A DNA stretch of 51,898 nt from Chloroflexota bacterium. Lineage in GTDB: Bacteria; Chloroflexota; Dehalococcoidia; Dehalococcoidales; RBG-16-60-22. Every line of letters starts with the position of its first letter. Position 1 is the first letter of the stretch. The position numbers were made by a program, and so were the translations under genes. The notes under the pieces were generated by a model. The model saw only the letters and a list, made by a program, of their open reading frames with translations. It ran no database searches and had not been told where the DNA came from. This document shows, piece after piece, positions 34,261-42,573 of the stretch. The stretch lies in assembly GCA_016190585.1 (NCBI GenBank), contig JACPQH010000098.1:1-51898 (forward strand), read 5' to 3'.

Positions 34261-35355
34261 CTAGCCCGCTTTGAAACCGGCCTTGGGCAGCGCCTGCCGG
34301 AGCGCGGCGATCACCTCGGCGATTTCGTTCTCGTGCACCCAGCCCAGGTGACCGATGCGGAAAATCTTGCCCTCCAGCGTTGACTGGCCGCCGGCCAGGA
34401 CGACCTTGAACTCCTCCCGCATAATCTTGTTGAGCTTCTTCTGGTCAAGACCATCGGTGGCGGCGACGGCGGTCACGGTGTTGGAGGCATACCGCTCGTC
34501 GGCGAAGAGCTTCAGTCCCAGCGACTTGACACCTTCGCGGGTAGCCTTGCCGACGCGGGCGTGCCGCGCCACGATGTTGGGCAGGCCTTCCTTGAGCATC
34601 ATATCCAGCGCGACCTGCAGGGCGAAGAAGATGGAAACAGCCGGCGTCCAGGGGGTCTCTTTCTTTTCCAGGGAGGCCTTGGCCCGGGCGAAATCCCAGT
34701 AGAAGCGCGGCATCTTCGCCCTGGCGTTGGCCGCCCAGGCCTCGGGGCTGACCGAGACCATGGTTAGCCCCGGCGGCACCATCCAGCCCTTCTGAGAGCC
34801 GCTGACCACCACGTCGCAGCGCCACTCGTCTACCGGCAGGTCCAGTGAGGAGAGGCTGCTGATGGCGTCCACCAGGAGCAGCTTGCCGGCGTCCTTCACA
34901 ATCTTGCTGATGGCGGCGAGGTCATTGGTGACGGCGGTAGAGGTCTCGTTGTGCGTCACCAGGACAGCCTTGATGCCGGCGTCGGCCTGCAGCGCCTTGC
35001 TCACGGCAGCCGGGTCAGCCGCCTTGCCCCACTCGAATTTGAGAGGGACAACCTCGGCGCCGTACTGCTTGGCGATGCTCAAAAAGCGGTCGCCGAAGAC
35101 GCCGATGCTCACGCCCAGGACCCTGTCGCCCGGCGAGAGCGTATTGACTACAGCCGCTTCCAGCCCGCCCGTACCGGCGCCCGTGAGGATAAGGACGTCA
35201 TTTTTCGTCTGGAATATCTGCCTTACCTTGTCGGTCACGTCCACCATTATCTGGCGGAACTCCTCACCCCGGTGGTTTATCATCTGCCGGGACAAGGCCT
35301 TCAGAACTTCCGGGGGGCACGGGGTCGGGCCGGGGATGCGCAACTGCTGCTCCAT
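34261..35355 (-). CDS. Class V aminotransferase (alanine/serine-glyoxylate type)
   Basis: A 364-residue PLP enzyme of the alanine-glyoxylate / serine-pyruvate aminotransferase family. It has N-terminal RIPGPTPCPPEVL, the glycine-rich LTGAGTGGLEAAV, cofactor-binding D163 (LVDAISS) and PLP lysine K189 (SGSQKGW). Beside serA it may replace SerC in serine synthesis or interconvert serine and glycine; the substrate is inferred. The ATG at 35355 follows GTGAGG and leaves 37 nt after tyrS. The longer frame to 35418 would overlap tyrS with no ribosome-binding site. Relatives are sometimes labelled as a hydrogenase subunit, which the motifs here do not support. Confidence 0.88.
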   Translation of the reverse strand: MEQQLRIPGPTPCPPEVLKALSRQMINHRGEEFRQIMVDVTDKVRQIFQTKNDVLILTGAGTGGLEAAVVNTLSPGDRVLGVSIGVFGDRFLSIAKQYGAEVVPLKFEWGKAADPAAVSKALQADAGIKAVLVTHNETSTAVTNDLAAISKIVKDAGKLLLVDAISSLSSLDLPVDEWRCDVVVSGSQKGWMVPPGLTMVSVSPEAWAANARAKMPRFYWDFARAKASLEKKETPWTPAVSIFFALQVALDMMLKEGLPNIVARHARVGKATREGVKSLGLKLFADERYASNTVTAVAATDGLDQKKLNKIMREEFKVVLAGGQSTLEGKIFRIGHLGWVHENEIAEVIAALRQALPKAGFKAG

Positions 35356-35392
35356 TGTTTTCCTCACTTTTAATTCGATATCGCTGTCTATT

Positions 35393-36586
35393 CTACGTGA
35401 TGTCCACCACTTTCGCAAAACGGCGCTTGCCCACCTTGATGATGGCGCCGCTCGGTATCCTTACCGGGCCGCCGGCGACCCTCTCGCCGTCAATGCTGAC
35501 CGCGCCCTGGGTAATCAGGCGTCCCGCTTCGCTGCGGCTGTCCGCCAGGCCGGTCTTGACCAGCACGTCACGCAGGTCGGCGTCCTTCAGGCTCAGTCGG
35601 AGCTCGGCGATATCCTCCGGGTTCTCCCTTTTCTGAAAGACCCGGGCAAAGCGCTCTTCGGCCGCGGCGGCATCTTCCGGGCTGTAAAGCGCGGCGACCA
35701 GCTCGCGGCCCAGGCGCTTCTTGAGCTTCATCGGGTTGACGCCCTGCCCGGCCAGCTTTCGCTTGAACTCCTCTATCTCTTCGTCGGGAACATCGGTGAC
35801 CAGCTCGAAGTACTGGATAATAAGGTCGTCCTTTATGGACATGGCCTTGCCGAATATCTCGTCCGGCGGCTCGGCGACGCCGATGTAGTTGCCCAGGCTC
35901 TTGCTCATCTTCTTGCCGCCGTCGGTGCCCACCAGCAGCGGCGTCATGAAGCACTGCTGCGCCGGCTGTCCCAGCATCGTCTGCAGCTCGCGGCCCACCA
36001 GCAGGTTGAACTTCTGGTCGATGCCGCCGAACTCGACGTCGGACCGCACCACCACCGAGTCATAGGCCTGGAGCATGGGGTAAAGGAGCTCGGTGACGGC
36101 GATGGGGCGGCAAGCCGCGTACCGGGCGCTGAAGTCCTCGCGGGCCAGCATCTGGGCCACGGTGAACTTGCTGGTCAGGCCGATGACATCGGCCAGGGTG
36201 AACTTGCCGAACCACTCGCTCTGCCAGCGCACCTCGGTCCGGTCCCGGTCCACTATCTTGAAGAACTGCTTCATGTAGGTATCGGCGTTGGCCCGCACCT
36301 GCTCGGCGGTGAGCATCGGGCGGGTGACGGAGACGCCGCTGGGATCGCCGATCTGTGCCGTCCAGTCGCCCACGATGAGGACGACCTGGTGGCCGAGCTC
36401 CTGGAACTGGCGCAGCTTACGCAGGGCCACCATATGCCCCAGGTGAATGTCCGGCGAGCTGGGGTCGAAGCCTTCCTTGAGCCGCAGCTTGCGCCCGGAG
36501 CGCAGCAGCGCCATAAGCTCGCCCGCCACGATGATCTCGGCGACGCCCCGCTTCAGGAGGCGGTCAAGGTCAGGCGGCACGGTCAT
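35393..36586 (-). CDS. tyrS: Tyrosyl-tRNA synthetase
   Basis: A 397-residue class I synthetase that charges tRNA-Tyr. The HIGH motif appears as HLGH (48-51) and KMSKS as KKMSKSLGNYI near 230. A C-terminal S4 RNA-binding domain (about 335-397: LRDVLVKTGLADSRSEAGRLITQGAV) completes it. The form resembles the TyrZ-like bacterial branch, with HLGHMVALRKLRQFQELGH. Its ATG overlaps the end of ribF by 4 nt, showing translational coupling. No T-box leader is present because it lies inside an operon. Confidence 0.95.
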   Translation of the reverse strand: MTVPPDLDRLLKRGVAEIIVAGELMALLRSGRKLRLKEGFDPSSPDIHLGHMVALRKLRQFQELGHQVVLIVGDWTAQIGDPSGVSVTRPMLTAEQVRANADTYMKQFFKIVDRDRTEVRWQSEWFGKFTLADVIGLTSKFTVAQMLAREDFSARYAACRPIAVTELLYPMLQAYDSVVVRSDVEFGGIDQKFNLLVGRELQTMLGQPAQQCFMTPLLVGTDGGKKMSKSLGNYIGVAEPPDEIFGKAMSIKDDLIIQYFELVTDVPDEEIEEFKRKLAGQGVNPMKLKKRLGRELVAALYSPEDAAAAEERFARVFQKRENPEDIAELRLSLKDADLRDVLVKTGLADSRSEAGRLITQGAVSIDGERVAGGPVRIPSGAIIKVGKRRFAKVVDIT

Positions 36587-37509
36587 TTTTTCACCCCGAG
36601 CATCTCGATGCCGCGCCTGACGTCCTCGGTCATCTGCCGCCGCAGCGCGTCCACCGAGGTAAACTTTTTTTCCTCGCGCAGCCGCTGCACGATATCAACC
36701 TCCAGGTCCCGCCCGTAAAGGTCGCCGGTGAAGTCCACCAGGTAGACCTCGACCGTCCTGGGACAGTCGCCGAAGGTCGGGCAGGTGCCGATGTTGGTCA
36801 GCGCCGCGAATTTCTGGCCGTTGTAGAAGGCCCAGCCGGCATAAACGCCGTCCGGCGGCAGGGCCTGGCGGCGGTCGATCCCCAGGTTGGCGGTGGGGAA
36901 GCCGAGGCCCGCGCCCCGCCCGGCGCCCTTGACCACGGGGCCATGCAGGCCGAAGGGGCGGCCAAACAGCTTCCCGGCCCGGTCCATATCCCCGGCGGCC
37001 AGCGCCTTGCGGATGGCGGTGCTGCTGACCACCTCGCCGTCGAGCACGAAGGGCGGCGCCACGGTAACGCTGAAGCCCATCTCGCGTCCCAGCTCCGCCA
37101 GCCGGGCGGGGTCGCCTTCACGGCGCCGGCCCAGGGCGAAGTCCGGCCCGATCACCAGGCCGCGCATCCTGAGATGCTCCCGGAGCGCGGTGACAAACCG
37201 GCGGGCGGGGCAGGCAGCCAGCTCCCGCGTGAAGGACAGCGGGACGATGAGGGGCACCCCCTGGCGGCGCAGCAGCTCCAGCCGTTTTTCCAGGCTGGTC
37301 AGGTACGGCAGCCGGCCCGACGGCGAGAGCAGCTCATCGGGGTGCTGGCCGAAGGTGACCACGCCGGGCAGCAGGTCATGCCGCCGGGCGTTTTCGACAA
37401 GGGTCTTCAGGAGGTGCTGGTGGCCCAGATGCACGCCATCGAAAACACCTACGGTCAAGAGCGTATCCCTATCGGTCTGGTACCTGGCTAACTCGGCTTC
37501 AAAGCTCAT
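36583..37509 (-). CDS. ribF: Bifunctional riboflavin kinase / FAD synthetase
   Basis: A 308-residue enzyme that makes FMN and then FAD. The N-terminal nucleotidyltransferase has FDGVHLGHQHLLK (HxGH class) and GPDFALGRRREGD. The C-terminal flavokinase has GRGAGLGFPTANLGI (about 200-215) and PPDGVYAGWA. Both modules are complete and total length is typical. It is the first gene of ribF-tyrS-aminotransferase-serA, overlapping tyrS by 4 nt. lepB is divergent on the other side of a 198-bp gap. Confidence 0.95.
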   Translation of the reverse strand: MSFEAELARYQTDRDTLLTVGVFDGVHLGHQHLLKTLVENARRHDLLPGVVTFGQHPDELLSPSGRLPYLTSLEKRLELLRRQGVPLIVPLSFTRELAACPARRFVTALREHLRMRGLVIGPDFALGRRREGDPARLAELGREMGFSVTVAPPFVLDGEVVSSTAIRKALAAGDMDRAGKLFGRPFGLHGPVVKGAGRGAGLGFPTANLGIDRRQALPPDGVYAGWAFYNGQKFAALTNIGTCPTFGDCPRTVEVYLVDFTGDLYGRDLEVDIVQRLREEKKFTSVDALRRQMTEDVRRGIEMLGVKK

Positions 37510-37691
37510 ACCTGGTCACGGGAACATTCAGCGAAGACTGGATTTATCAAATACTATCATAAGCCTGAACTGGCTGGCAAATCGGGGGAGGGCGCGGCTG
37601 GGAGAATACCGTTCAGGCAAGTCCGGGTGTTACCCTGGCCAGGCCGGTTAGCCCGGCCGGTCTCCCGGTTTGCGGGTCGGGGCAAATAGGC

Positions 37692-37697
37692 TATAAT
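37692..37697 (+). promoter_or_regulatory. -10 box of lepB, near-leaderless
   Basis: TATAAT lies 10 nt before the lepB ATG. The short intervening sequence TAGTATTGGA has only GGA resembling a ribosome-binding site, right at the start codon. The -35 (TTGCGG, spacer 16) is weak. Confidence 0.5.
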
Positions 37698-37707
37698 TAG
37701 TATTGGA

Positions 37708-38286
37708 ATGAAGGCTTTCTTCCGCGAGATAGTGATTACCGCCGCCCTGGCGGTGGCCATATTCGTCCTGGTGCAGGGCACCGTGCAGACCTTCGTGGTC
37801 ATCGGCCAGAGCATGCAGCCCAACTTCGAGACCGGCCAGCGGCTTATCGTCAACAAGGCCGTCTACGCCTTCCGCGAGCCGGTGCGGGGCGAGGTCGTCG
37901 TCTTCGAGCCGCCCAACAACGGCCGCCAGGAAGACTACATCAAGCGGGTCATCGGCCTGCCCGGCGACACCATCGAGATCAAGAAGGGCAAGGTCTACAT
38001 CAACGACGCACCGGTGAACGAGCCCTACATCGCCAGCCCGCCCGACTACACCGTCGCCCGGCTGAAGATCCCGGAGGACAGCTACTTCGTGCTCGGGGAC
38101 AACCGCGGTAACAGCAACGACTCCCATAACGGCTGGGTGGTGCCGCGCCAGAACCTGGTGGGCAAGGTCTGGATCTCTATCTGGCCGCCGGGCCGGTGGG
38201 GTATCATCCCCGGTTTCCCGCTGCAGGAGCAGCTGGCTGACGCCGCGTCCATTTCGCTAACGGGGGTGAACTATCAGCAACGTTGA
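37708..38286 (+). CDS. lepB: Signal peptidase I
   Basis: A 192-residue membrane protease that removes signal peptides of exported proteins such as the S-layer-like protein and subtilase encoded here. One N-terminal membrane helix (about 8-26) is followed by catalytic S35 in GQSMQP and general base K79 in DYIKRVIGLPGD, then the conserved box SYFVLGDNRGNSNDSH. This is the short Gram-positive-like form. Its 3' end overlaps the start region of pyrE by 14 nt, so the two are translationally linked. Confidence 0.95.
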   Translation: MKAFFREIVITAALAVAIFVLVQGTVQTFVVIGQSMQPNFETGQRLIVNKAVYAFREPVRGEVVVFEPPNNGRQEDYIKRVIGLPGDTIEIKKGKVYINDAPVNEPYIASPPDYTVARLKIPEDSYFVLGDNRGNSNDSHNGWVVPRQNLVGKVWISIWPPGRWGIIPGFPLQEQLADAASISLTGVNYQQR

Positions 38287-38833
38287 AGAGCTCTTCGTCC
38301 GATCGGGCGCCGTCCTCAAGGGCCATTTCCTGCTGACCTCGGGCCTCCACTCCCCCGTCTACTGGGAAAAGTTCCAGGTCCTCCAGTTCCCGCGGTACAC
38401 CGGCCAGCTCTGCGGCCTGATGGCGGGGCATTTCCGCGATAAGGGCATCGAGGTCGTGGCCGGGCCCACCACCGGCGGGGTCGTCCTGGCCTTCGAGACC
38501 GCCCGCCAGCTCGATGTCCGCGCCATCTTCGCCGAGAAGGCCGAGGGCGGTGGTCGCGTCTTCCGCCGCGGCTTCAGCGTTCGCCCCGGCGAGCGCGTCC
38601 TGGTAGTGGACGACATCCTGACCACCGGCGGCTCGGTACGCGAGGTCGTCGAGGCGGTGACCCGCCTGGGGGGCCAGCTGGCGGGGGTGGCCGTGCTGGT
38701 GGACCGCGCCGAGCATCACATCGATTTCGGGGTGCCGCTGTTCGCCTGCCACCGCTCCGAGACCGTTACCTACCGGCCCGAGGCGTGCCCCCTGTGCGCC
38801 GCCGGTCTGCCCCTGACCCGGCCCGGCGGCTAG
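38273..38833 (+). CDS. pyrE: Orotate phosphoribosyltransferase with apparent ATC start codon
   Basis: The frame encodes 186 residues of OPRT, which joins orotate to PRPP in pyrimidine synthesis. The N-terminal block GHFLLTSGLHSPVYW and the PRPP motif VLVVDDILTTGGS are both present, so full length is needed. In this frame a stop sits at 38267-38269 and no ATG, GTG or TTG occurs before an ATG at 38420, which would remove about 49 essential residues. GGGGGTGA-ACT-ATC-AGC-AAC fits a start at ATC 38273 with ideal ribosome-binding spacing, where relatives would be expected to have ATG. It may be a genuine non-canonical start, a recent mutation or a sequence error. It is coupled to lepB and ends against mutL. 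Confidence 0.8.
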   Translation: MSNVEELFVRSGAVLKGHFLLTSGLHSPVYWEKFQVLQFPRYTGQLCGLMAGHFRDKGIEVVAGPTTGGVVLAFETARQLDVRAIFAEKAEGGGRVFRRGFSVRPGERVLVVDDILTTGGSVREVVEAVTRLGGQLAGVAVLVDRAEHHIDFGVPLFACHRSETVTYRPEACPLCAAGLPLTRPGG

Positions 38834-40491
38834 CGCCGGAACGTCCGGCCGAGCTGGCCGGCGCTCAGGCTGAGCATGACCGGGCGGCCGTGCGGGCAGG
38901 TGTGCGGGCTCGGTGATTGCTCGAGCTGGATGATGATCTCCCGCATCTCGGCCGTGGTGAGCGCCTGCCCCGCCCGGACGGCGGCGTGACAGGCCACCCT
39001 CATGACGGCGGCCTCCGCCCCGGCCTCCGGTGCGTCGAGCAGGTCGCCGAGCGCGGCGCGCCAGTCGCGGCCATCGAGCACGGCCGGTACCGACCTCACC
39101 AGGTAGGCGCGGACGCCGAAAGGCTCCAGGCCGAAACCGAGCCCTGACAGCGCCGCCAGGCGCTCCTTCAAGGACGCCGCCTGCGCCGGGCTGACCTCGA
39201 AGGTCGCCGGTTCGAGCAGGACCTGCGACGCCGCCTCGCGGCGGGCCGCCTGCCCCCGGAGCTTCTCGAAGAGCACCCGCTCGTGCGCGGCGTGCTGGTC
39301 GATCACGTAGAGGCCGTCGGGACCCTCGGCCACGATGTACATGCCCATCGCCTGGCCGAGCACGCGCAGTACCGGCAGGCCGGCCAGCAGGGGCGGGGCG
39401 GCGGGCGGGGCCGGGACAGGCTCCGGGGCGGTCCGGCGCTCGGTTAGCCCCCGGACGGGCGGCGTGAAGAGGGCCGGCGGCTCGGCCAGGGCCGGCGCGG
39501 GCGACTGCGCCACCAGCGTGCGCCGCACCGCCCGCTGCACCGCGGCGAAGACCAGCGACTCGTCGCGGAACTTGACCTCGCTCTTGGCGGGGTGAATGTT
39601 GACGTCCACCAGCGCCGGCGGCAGGGCGATATTGATAACGGCCACCGGGTGGCGCCCGGTCATCAGCAGGCCGTGATAGGCCTCCTCCACCGACCAGGCG
39701 AGGCGGCGGCTCTGCACCCATCGCCGGTTGACGAACAGCGACAGGGCCGACCGGGGCCGGCTCAGCGCCGGCGGGGCCGCCAGGCCGGTGACCGTCACCA
39801 ACGGCCCGTCGCCGCGGCTGTCTATCTCGAGCATCCGGCGGGCGGTCTCCGTGCCGTAAACGGCCATGACGCCGTCGAGGAGCCGGCCGCGTCCCGGCGT
39901 CCGCAGGGTGGTCTTGCCCTCGAGCGTCAGGCTGAAGCTCACCTCGGGGTAGGCCAGGGCGTACTGGCTGACCACCTGGGCGATGTGGGCCGCCTCGGTG
40001 GCCGTCGATTTCAGGAACTTGAGTCGCGCCGGCACCCGGCGGAACAGGTGGCGCACCGTCATGGTCGTGCCGCGGTCGCGCCCCGCGCCCCGCCGCTCCC
40101 GCATGGCGCCGTCCTCCAGGCGGAGGTAGCTGCCGGTCTCGTCGTCCCCGGCGCGGGTCAGCACCTCGACCAGGGCCACGGCGGCGATGCTGGGCAGGGC
40201 TTCCCCGCGGAAGCCCAGGCTGCCGATGGCCTCGAGGTCGGCGAGGCCGCGGACCTTGCTGGTGGCGTGCCGCTCGAAGGCCAGCGCCGCCTCCCCGGCG
40301 GGGATGCCGCCGCCGTTATCGGCCACCCGGATAAGGTCGACGCCGCCGCCGCGCGCCTCGACCGCCACCTGGCTCGCCCCGGCGTCGAGGGCGTTCTCCA
40401 CCAGCTCCTTGACCACCGAGGCGGGCCGCTCGACGACCTCACCGGCGGCGATCTGGGCGGCAACCTCCCGGTCCAGCACCCTGATGACCAT
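38830..40491 (-). CDS. mutL: DNA mismatch repair protein MutL
   Basis: A 553-residue protein. The GHKL ATPase domain has E32/N33 (VKELVENALDAGA), D58 (VADNGGGI) and GFRGEAL (93-99). The linker is proline-rich (about 325-375). The C-terminal domain carries the endonuclease motif DQHAAHERVLFEKL starting at D398, plus ACHAAVRAG and CPHGRPV, so this is a nicking MutL that does not need MutH. No mutS is in the window. Its stop codon overlaps that of convergent pyrE within GCTAGC. The ATG lies 5 nt after a -10 box, indicating a leaderless mRNA, and a palindrome covers the promoter. Confidence 0.95.
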   Translation of the reverse strand: MVIRVLDREVAAQIAAGEVVERPASVVKELVENALDAGASQVAVEARGGGVDLIRVADNGGGIPAGEAALAFERHATSKVRGLADLEAIGSLGFRGEALPSIAAVALVEVLTRAGDDETGSYLRLEDGAMRERRGAGRDRGTTMTVRHLFRRVPARLKFLKSTATEAAHIAQVVSQYALAYPEVSFSLTLEGKTTLRTPGRGRLLDGVMAVYGTETARRMLEIDSRGDGPLVTVTGLAAPPALSRPRSALSLFVNRRWVQSRRLAWSVEEAYHGLLMTGRHPVAVINIALPPALVDVNIHPAKSEVKFRDESLVFAAVQRAVRRTLVAQSPAPALAEPPALFTPPVRGLTERRTAPEPVPAPPAAPPLLAGLPVLRVLGQAMGMYIVAEGPDGLYVIDQHAAHERVLFEKLRGQAARREAASQVLLEPATFEVSPAQAASLKERLAALSGLGFGLEPFGVRAYLVRSVPAVLDGRDWRAALGDLLDAPEAGAEAAVMRVACHAAVRAGQALTTAEMREIIIQLEQSPSPHTCPHGRPVMLSLSAGQLGRTFRR

Positions 40492-40496
40492 GCCCC

Positions 40497-40525
40497 ATCT
40501 TACACGCTTTCGTGTAAGAAGTCAA
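40497..40525 (-). promoter_or_regulatory. mutL promoter with embedded palindromic operator
   Basis: On the minus strand TTGACT (40520-40525), 17-bp spacer, TAAGAT (40497-40502). The perfect palindrome CTTACACG-N4-CGTGTAAG (40499-40518) covers the spacer and most of the -10, as expected of a repressor site. The same sequence could fold as a hairpin, but it lies mostly upstream of the expected transcript. Confidence 0.55.
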
Positions 40526-40628
40526 TCACCGGAAATCGCTGACAATGACGTTATCGAATGGCATCCGGCGGCGTCCGATGGGCCCGGCAGGATCGCTGCC
40601 AGCCACTATCACGCCTGCCTGCCCCGCG

Positions 40629-42344
40629 TCAGCCCGGGCGCACGCGCTGCGAGAGCCGCCCCAGCCACAGGCCGAGCGCCAGGAGCAGCGCCCCCCCGAG
40701 GCCGGCCAGGACGTACCAAAGCCACCCCGGCGCGCCCGCGCCGCTGATGGTGAAGGCGCGCGCCGCGCTCCAAGCGCTCTGGTTACCCGCGGCGTCCACC
40801 GCCCGGACGCGCCAGTAGTAGGTCGCGCCCGGGGACAGCCCGGCCGCCTCCGCGGCGGTAAGCGTGTAGCCCGTGCCGGGCAGGCCGGCTCTGGCCGCCA
40901 GCGGCGCGCCGGCGAAGTCCCGGTCGGCCGACACCTGGAGGTCGTAGGTGACCGGCGCGTTCTCGGCGGTCACGGCCTGCCACTGGAAGGCCGGCGCGGC
41001 TACCTCGGCGCCGTCGGCGGGCGCCACCGGGCCCGGCGCCGGCAGCGTCACCGCCGCTATCATGAACGCCAGGCTCCGGCTGGTGAAGCCGTCGGAGACG
41101 GTGATGTTATGCTGCCCGGAGGCGCCCTGCGGCACCACGAAGCCGGCGGTAAAGCTGCCCTGGCGGTCGGCGGCGGCGATGGCCACGATGACCTCATCGT
41201 ACCGCACCGTGATCGTGCCGTTGGGCCGGAAAAAGGCGCCGCTGACCGCCACCAGGCCGCTGATATGGCCGGATGACGGGTTCAGGCTGGCGACCGGCGG
41301 CTGGGTGGGCGTCGGGCTGGGCGTGGGACTGGGCGGGGGCGGCGTCGGCATTGGCGCGGCCAGCAGGGTGAAGACCGTCCGGGCGACATTGCCGGCGGCG
41401 TCCCGGGCTTCCAGGTTGTACTGCCGGGCGGCCAGGTCCGGGACGGTGAAGAAGGCGAGCAGGGCGCCCTGGACGCTCGTGGTGGCCGTGGTCGCCGTGA
41501 CGCCGTTCAGGGACACGGTGACCGGCTGGCTGCCGCCGAAACCGCTGCCGCTCAGTATGGCGACGGCGCCGGGCTGGGCCGAGGCGGGCGCCACGGCGAC
41601 GTCCGGGTCGATGCGGAACGCGGCCCGGGCGTCAAGCCCCGCCACCTTCGCCACCAGGTCGTGCGCCCCCGCCGTGGTCGGCGGCACCAGTACCGTGCTT
41701 TCAAAGTCCCCGGCGGCGCCGGTCCGGGTGTCGCCGCCGGTGATCTCCACCGGAACGGCGTTAAGCTCCAGGTCGATGCTCCCCTCGGGGAGGAAGCCGG
41801 CGCCGCTGACGCGCAGGGCGCTGCCCACCGTCCCCCGGCTGGCGGCCAGCGTCAGCCGGCTCGCGTTGATGGTGATCCTGGCCGAGGCCACGATGATGGG
41901 GACGATGCGCGGCGGCAGCGTCAGCGAATAGTAAACGGCGTAGATATAGTACGTGCCGCTGGTCACCGCCCGCACCGCCGCCGGATCGCCGTGGTCCAGC
42001 GTCGCGGGGACGGTGAAGCGGAACGCGCGGAATTCACCCTCGTTGTCCAGGATGATATCGCCGGGGATAAGGCCATAGTACGGCACTTTGTCGCTGCCGA
42101 CCGTTTCGGCGACGTCCGCCTGGTCGCTGGCCAGGTACAGGGCCAGGTGCCGTTCCAGGACCGGGGTGCTGCGGTTGAAGTCCTCGCCGGAGACGGTGAC
42201 CTGCTCGCCCACCCGCACCGTGGCGGGGCTGACCGTAAGGGAGGGCGGCGAGGGCGTGGCGGTCTGCCCCCGGACCGGCGCCGCCGTGGCCGACATTATC
42301 AGGGCCAGCAGAACGAATGGGAGGAATCTCTTCAGCGCTTTCAT
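40629..42344 (-). CDS. Surface protein with Ig/IPT-like repeats and C-terminal membrane anchor
   Basis: A 571-residue exported protein: signal peptide (1-27, ending PVRGQ), several Ig/TIG-like domains beginning LTVSPATVRVGEQVTVSGEDF, LAASRGTVGSALRVSGAGF, VAPASAQPGAVAILSGSGF and LNPSSGHISGLVAVSGAFF, a Pro/Ser/Thr spacer (TPPPPSPTPSPTPTQPP), a fibronectin-type domain (ATYYWRVRAVDAAGNQSAW) and one membrane helix with a basic tail (RLSQRVRPG). The plan resembles the S-layer-like protein at 29012. It probably stays anchored in the cytoplasmic membrane with repeats outside. The ATG at 42344 is preferred to the GTG one codon before. Ligand unknown. Confidence 0.8.
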   Translation of the reverse strand: MKALKRFLPFVLLALIMSATAAPVRGQTATPSPPSLTVSPATVRVGEQVTVSGEDFNRSTPVLERHLALYLASDQADVAETVGSDKVPYYGLIPGDIILDNEGEFRAFRFTVPATLDHGDPAAVRAVTSGTYYIYAVYYSLTLPPRIVPIIVASARITINASRLTLAASRGTVGSALRVSGAGFLPEGSIDLELNAVPVEITGGDTRTGAAGDFESTVLVPPTTAGAHDLVAKVAGLDARAAFRIDPDVAVAPASAQPGAVAILSGSGFGGSQPVTVSLNGVTATTATTSVQGALLAFFTVPDLAARQYNLEARDAAGNVARTVFTLLAAPMPTPPPPSPTPSPTPTQPPVASLNPSSGHISGLVAVSGAFFRPNGTITVRYDEVIVAIAAADRQGSFTAGFVVPQGASGQHNITVSDGFTSRSLAFMIAAVTLPAPGPVAPADGAEVAAPAFQWQAVTAENAPVTYDLQVSADRDFAGAPLAARAGLPGTGYTLTAAEAAGLSPGATYYWRVRAVDAAGNQSAWSAARAFTISGAGAPGWLWYVLAGLGGALLLALGLWLGRLSQRVRPG

Positions 42345-42365
42345 CACCCGCTTACGACCCTTTTA

Positions 42366-42379
42366 TATGGCCGGCCATA
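42366..42379. promoter_or_regulatory. 14-bp perfect palindrome upstream of the Ig-like protein gene
   Basis: TATGGCCGGCCATA lies 21 nt before the ATG at 42344, within its likely promoter. It could be an operator; no further evidence is visible. Confidence 0.35.
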
Positions 42380-42433
42380 GTTAAATCTCGCCGGTCCCCT
42401 GCCGGCCCGGCCGGAACGGTCCCGCAATGACGT

Positions 42434-42447
42434 TTCCGGACAGCCTC
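42434..42447. repeat. Solo end of a family 2 element
   Basis: TTCCGGACAGCCTC matches the terminal repeat of the 47168-47282 element (TTCGGACAGCCTC). It is preceded by CGGAACGGTCCCGCAATGACG, a short remnant of the interior of the 28555 copy. Confidence 0.4.
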
Positions 42448-42486
42448 AGTCAGCATAAGCTAAGGGTACATGCGTTTTATCATCTA

Positions 42487-42536
42487 CTCGCCGCACCGTC
42501 TCAGCCTAATTATAGGCCGAGCTTGCACCCGGCGAG
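42487..42536. other. Nested inverted repeat after the copper ATPase gene
   Basis: An outer stem CTCGCCG/CGGCGAG (42487-42493, 42530-42536) encloses an inner hairpin GCCTA-ATTA-TAGGC (42504-42517) extended by CTC/GAG. It lies 37 nt past the ATPase stop on the minus strand. With no T-tract it may aid Rho-dependent ending or mRNA stability. Confidence 0.45.
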
Positions 42537-42573
42537 ATAAGTAGCGCTACCTAGTTCCCGCGGGGAATCCCCC

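Noticed and set aside
38420..38833. Short pyrE starting at ATG 38420
   Set aside because: It would lack the conserved N-terminal substrate-binding segment that is clearly encoded upstream in the same frame.
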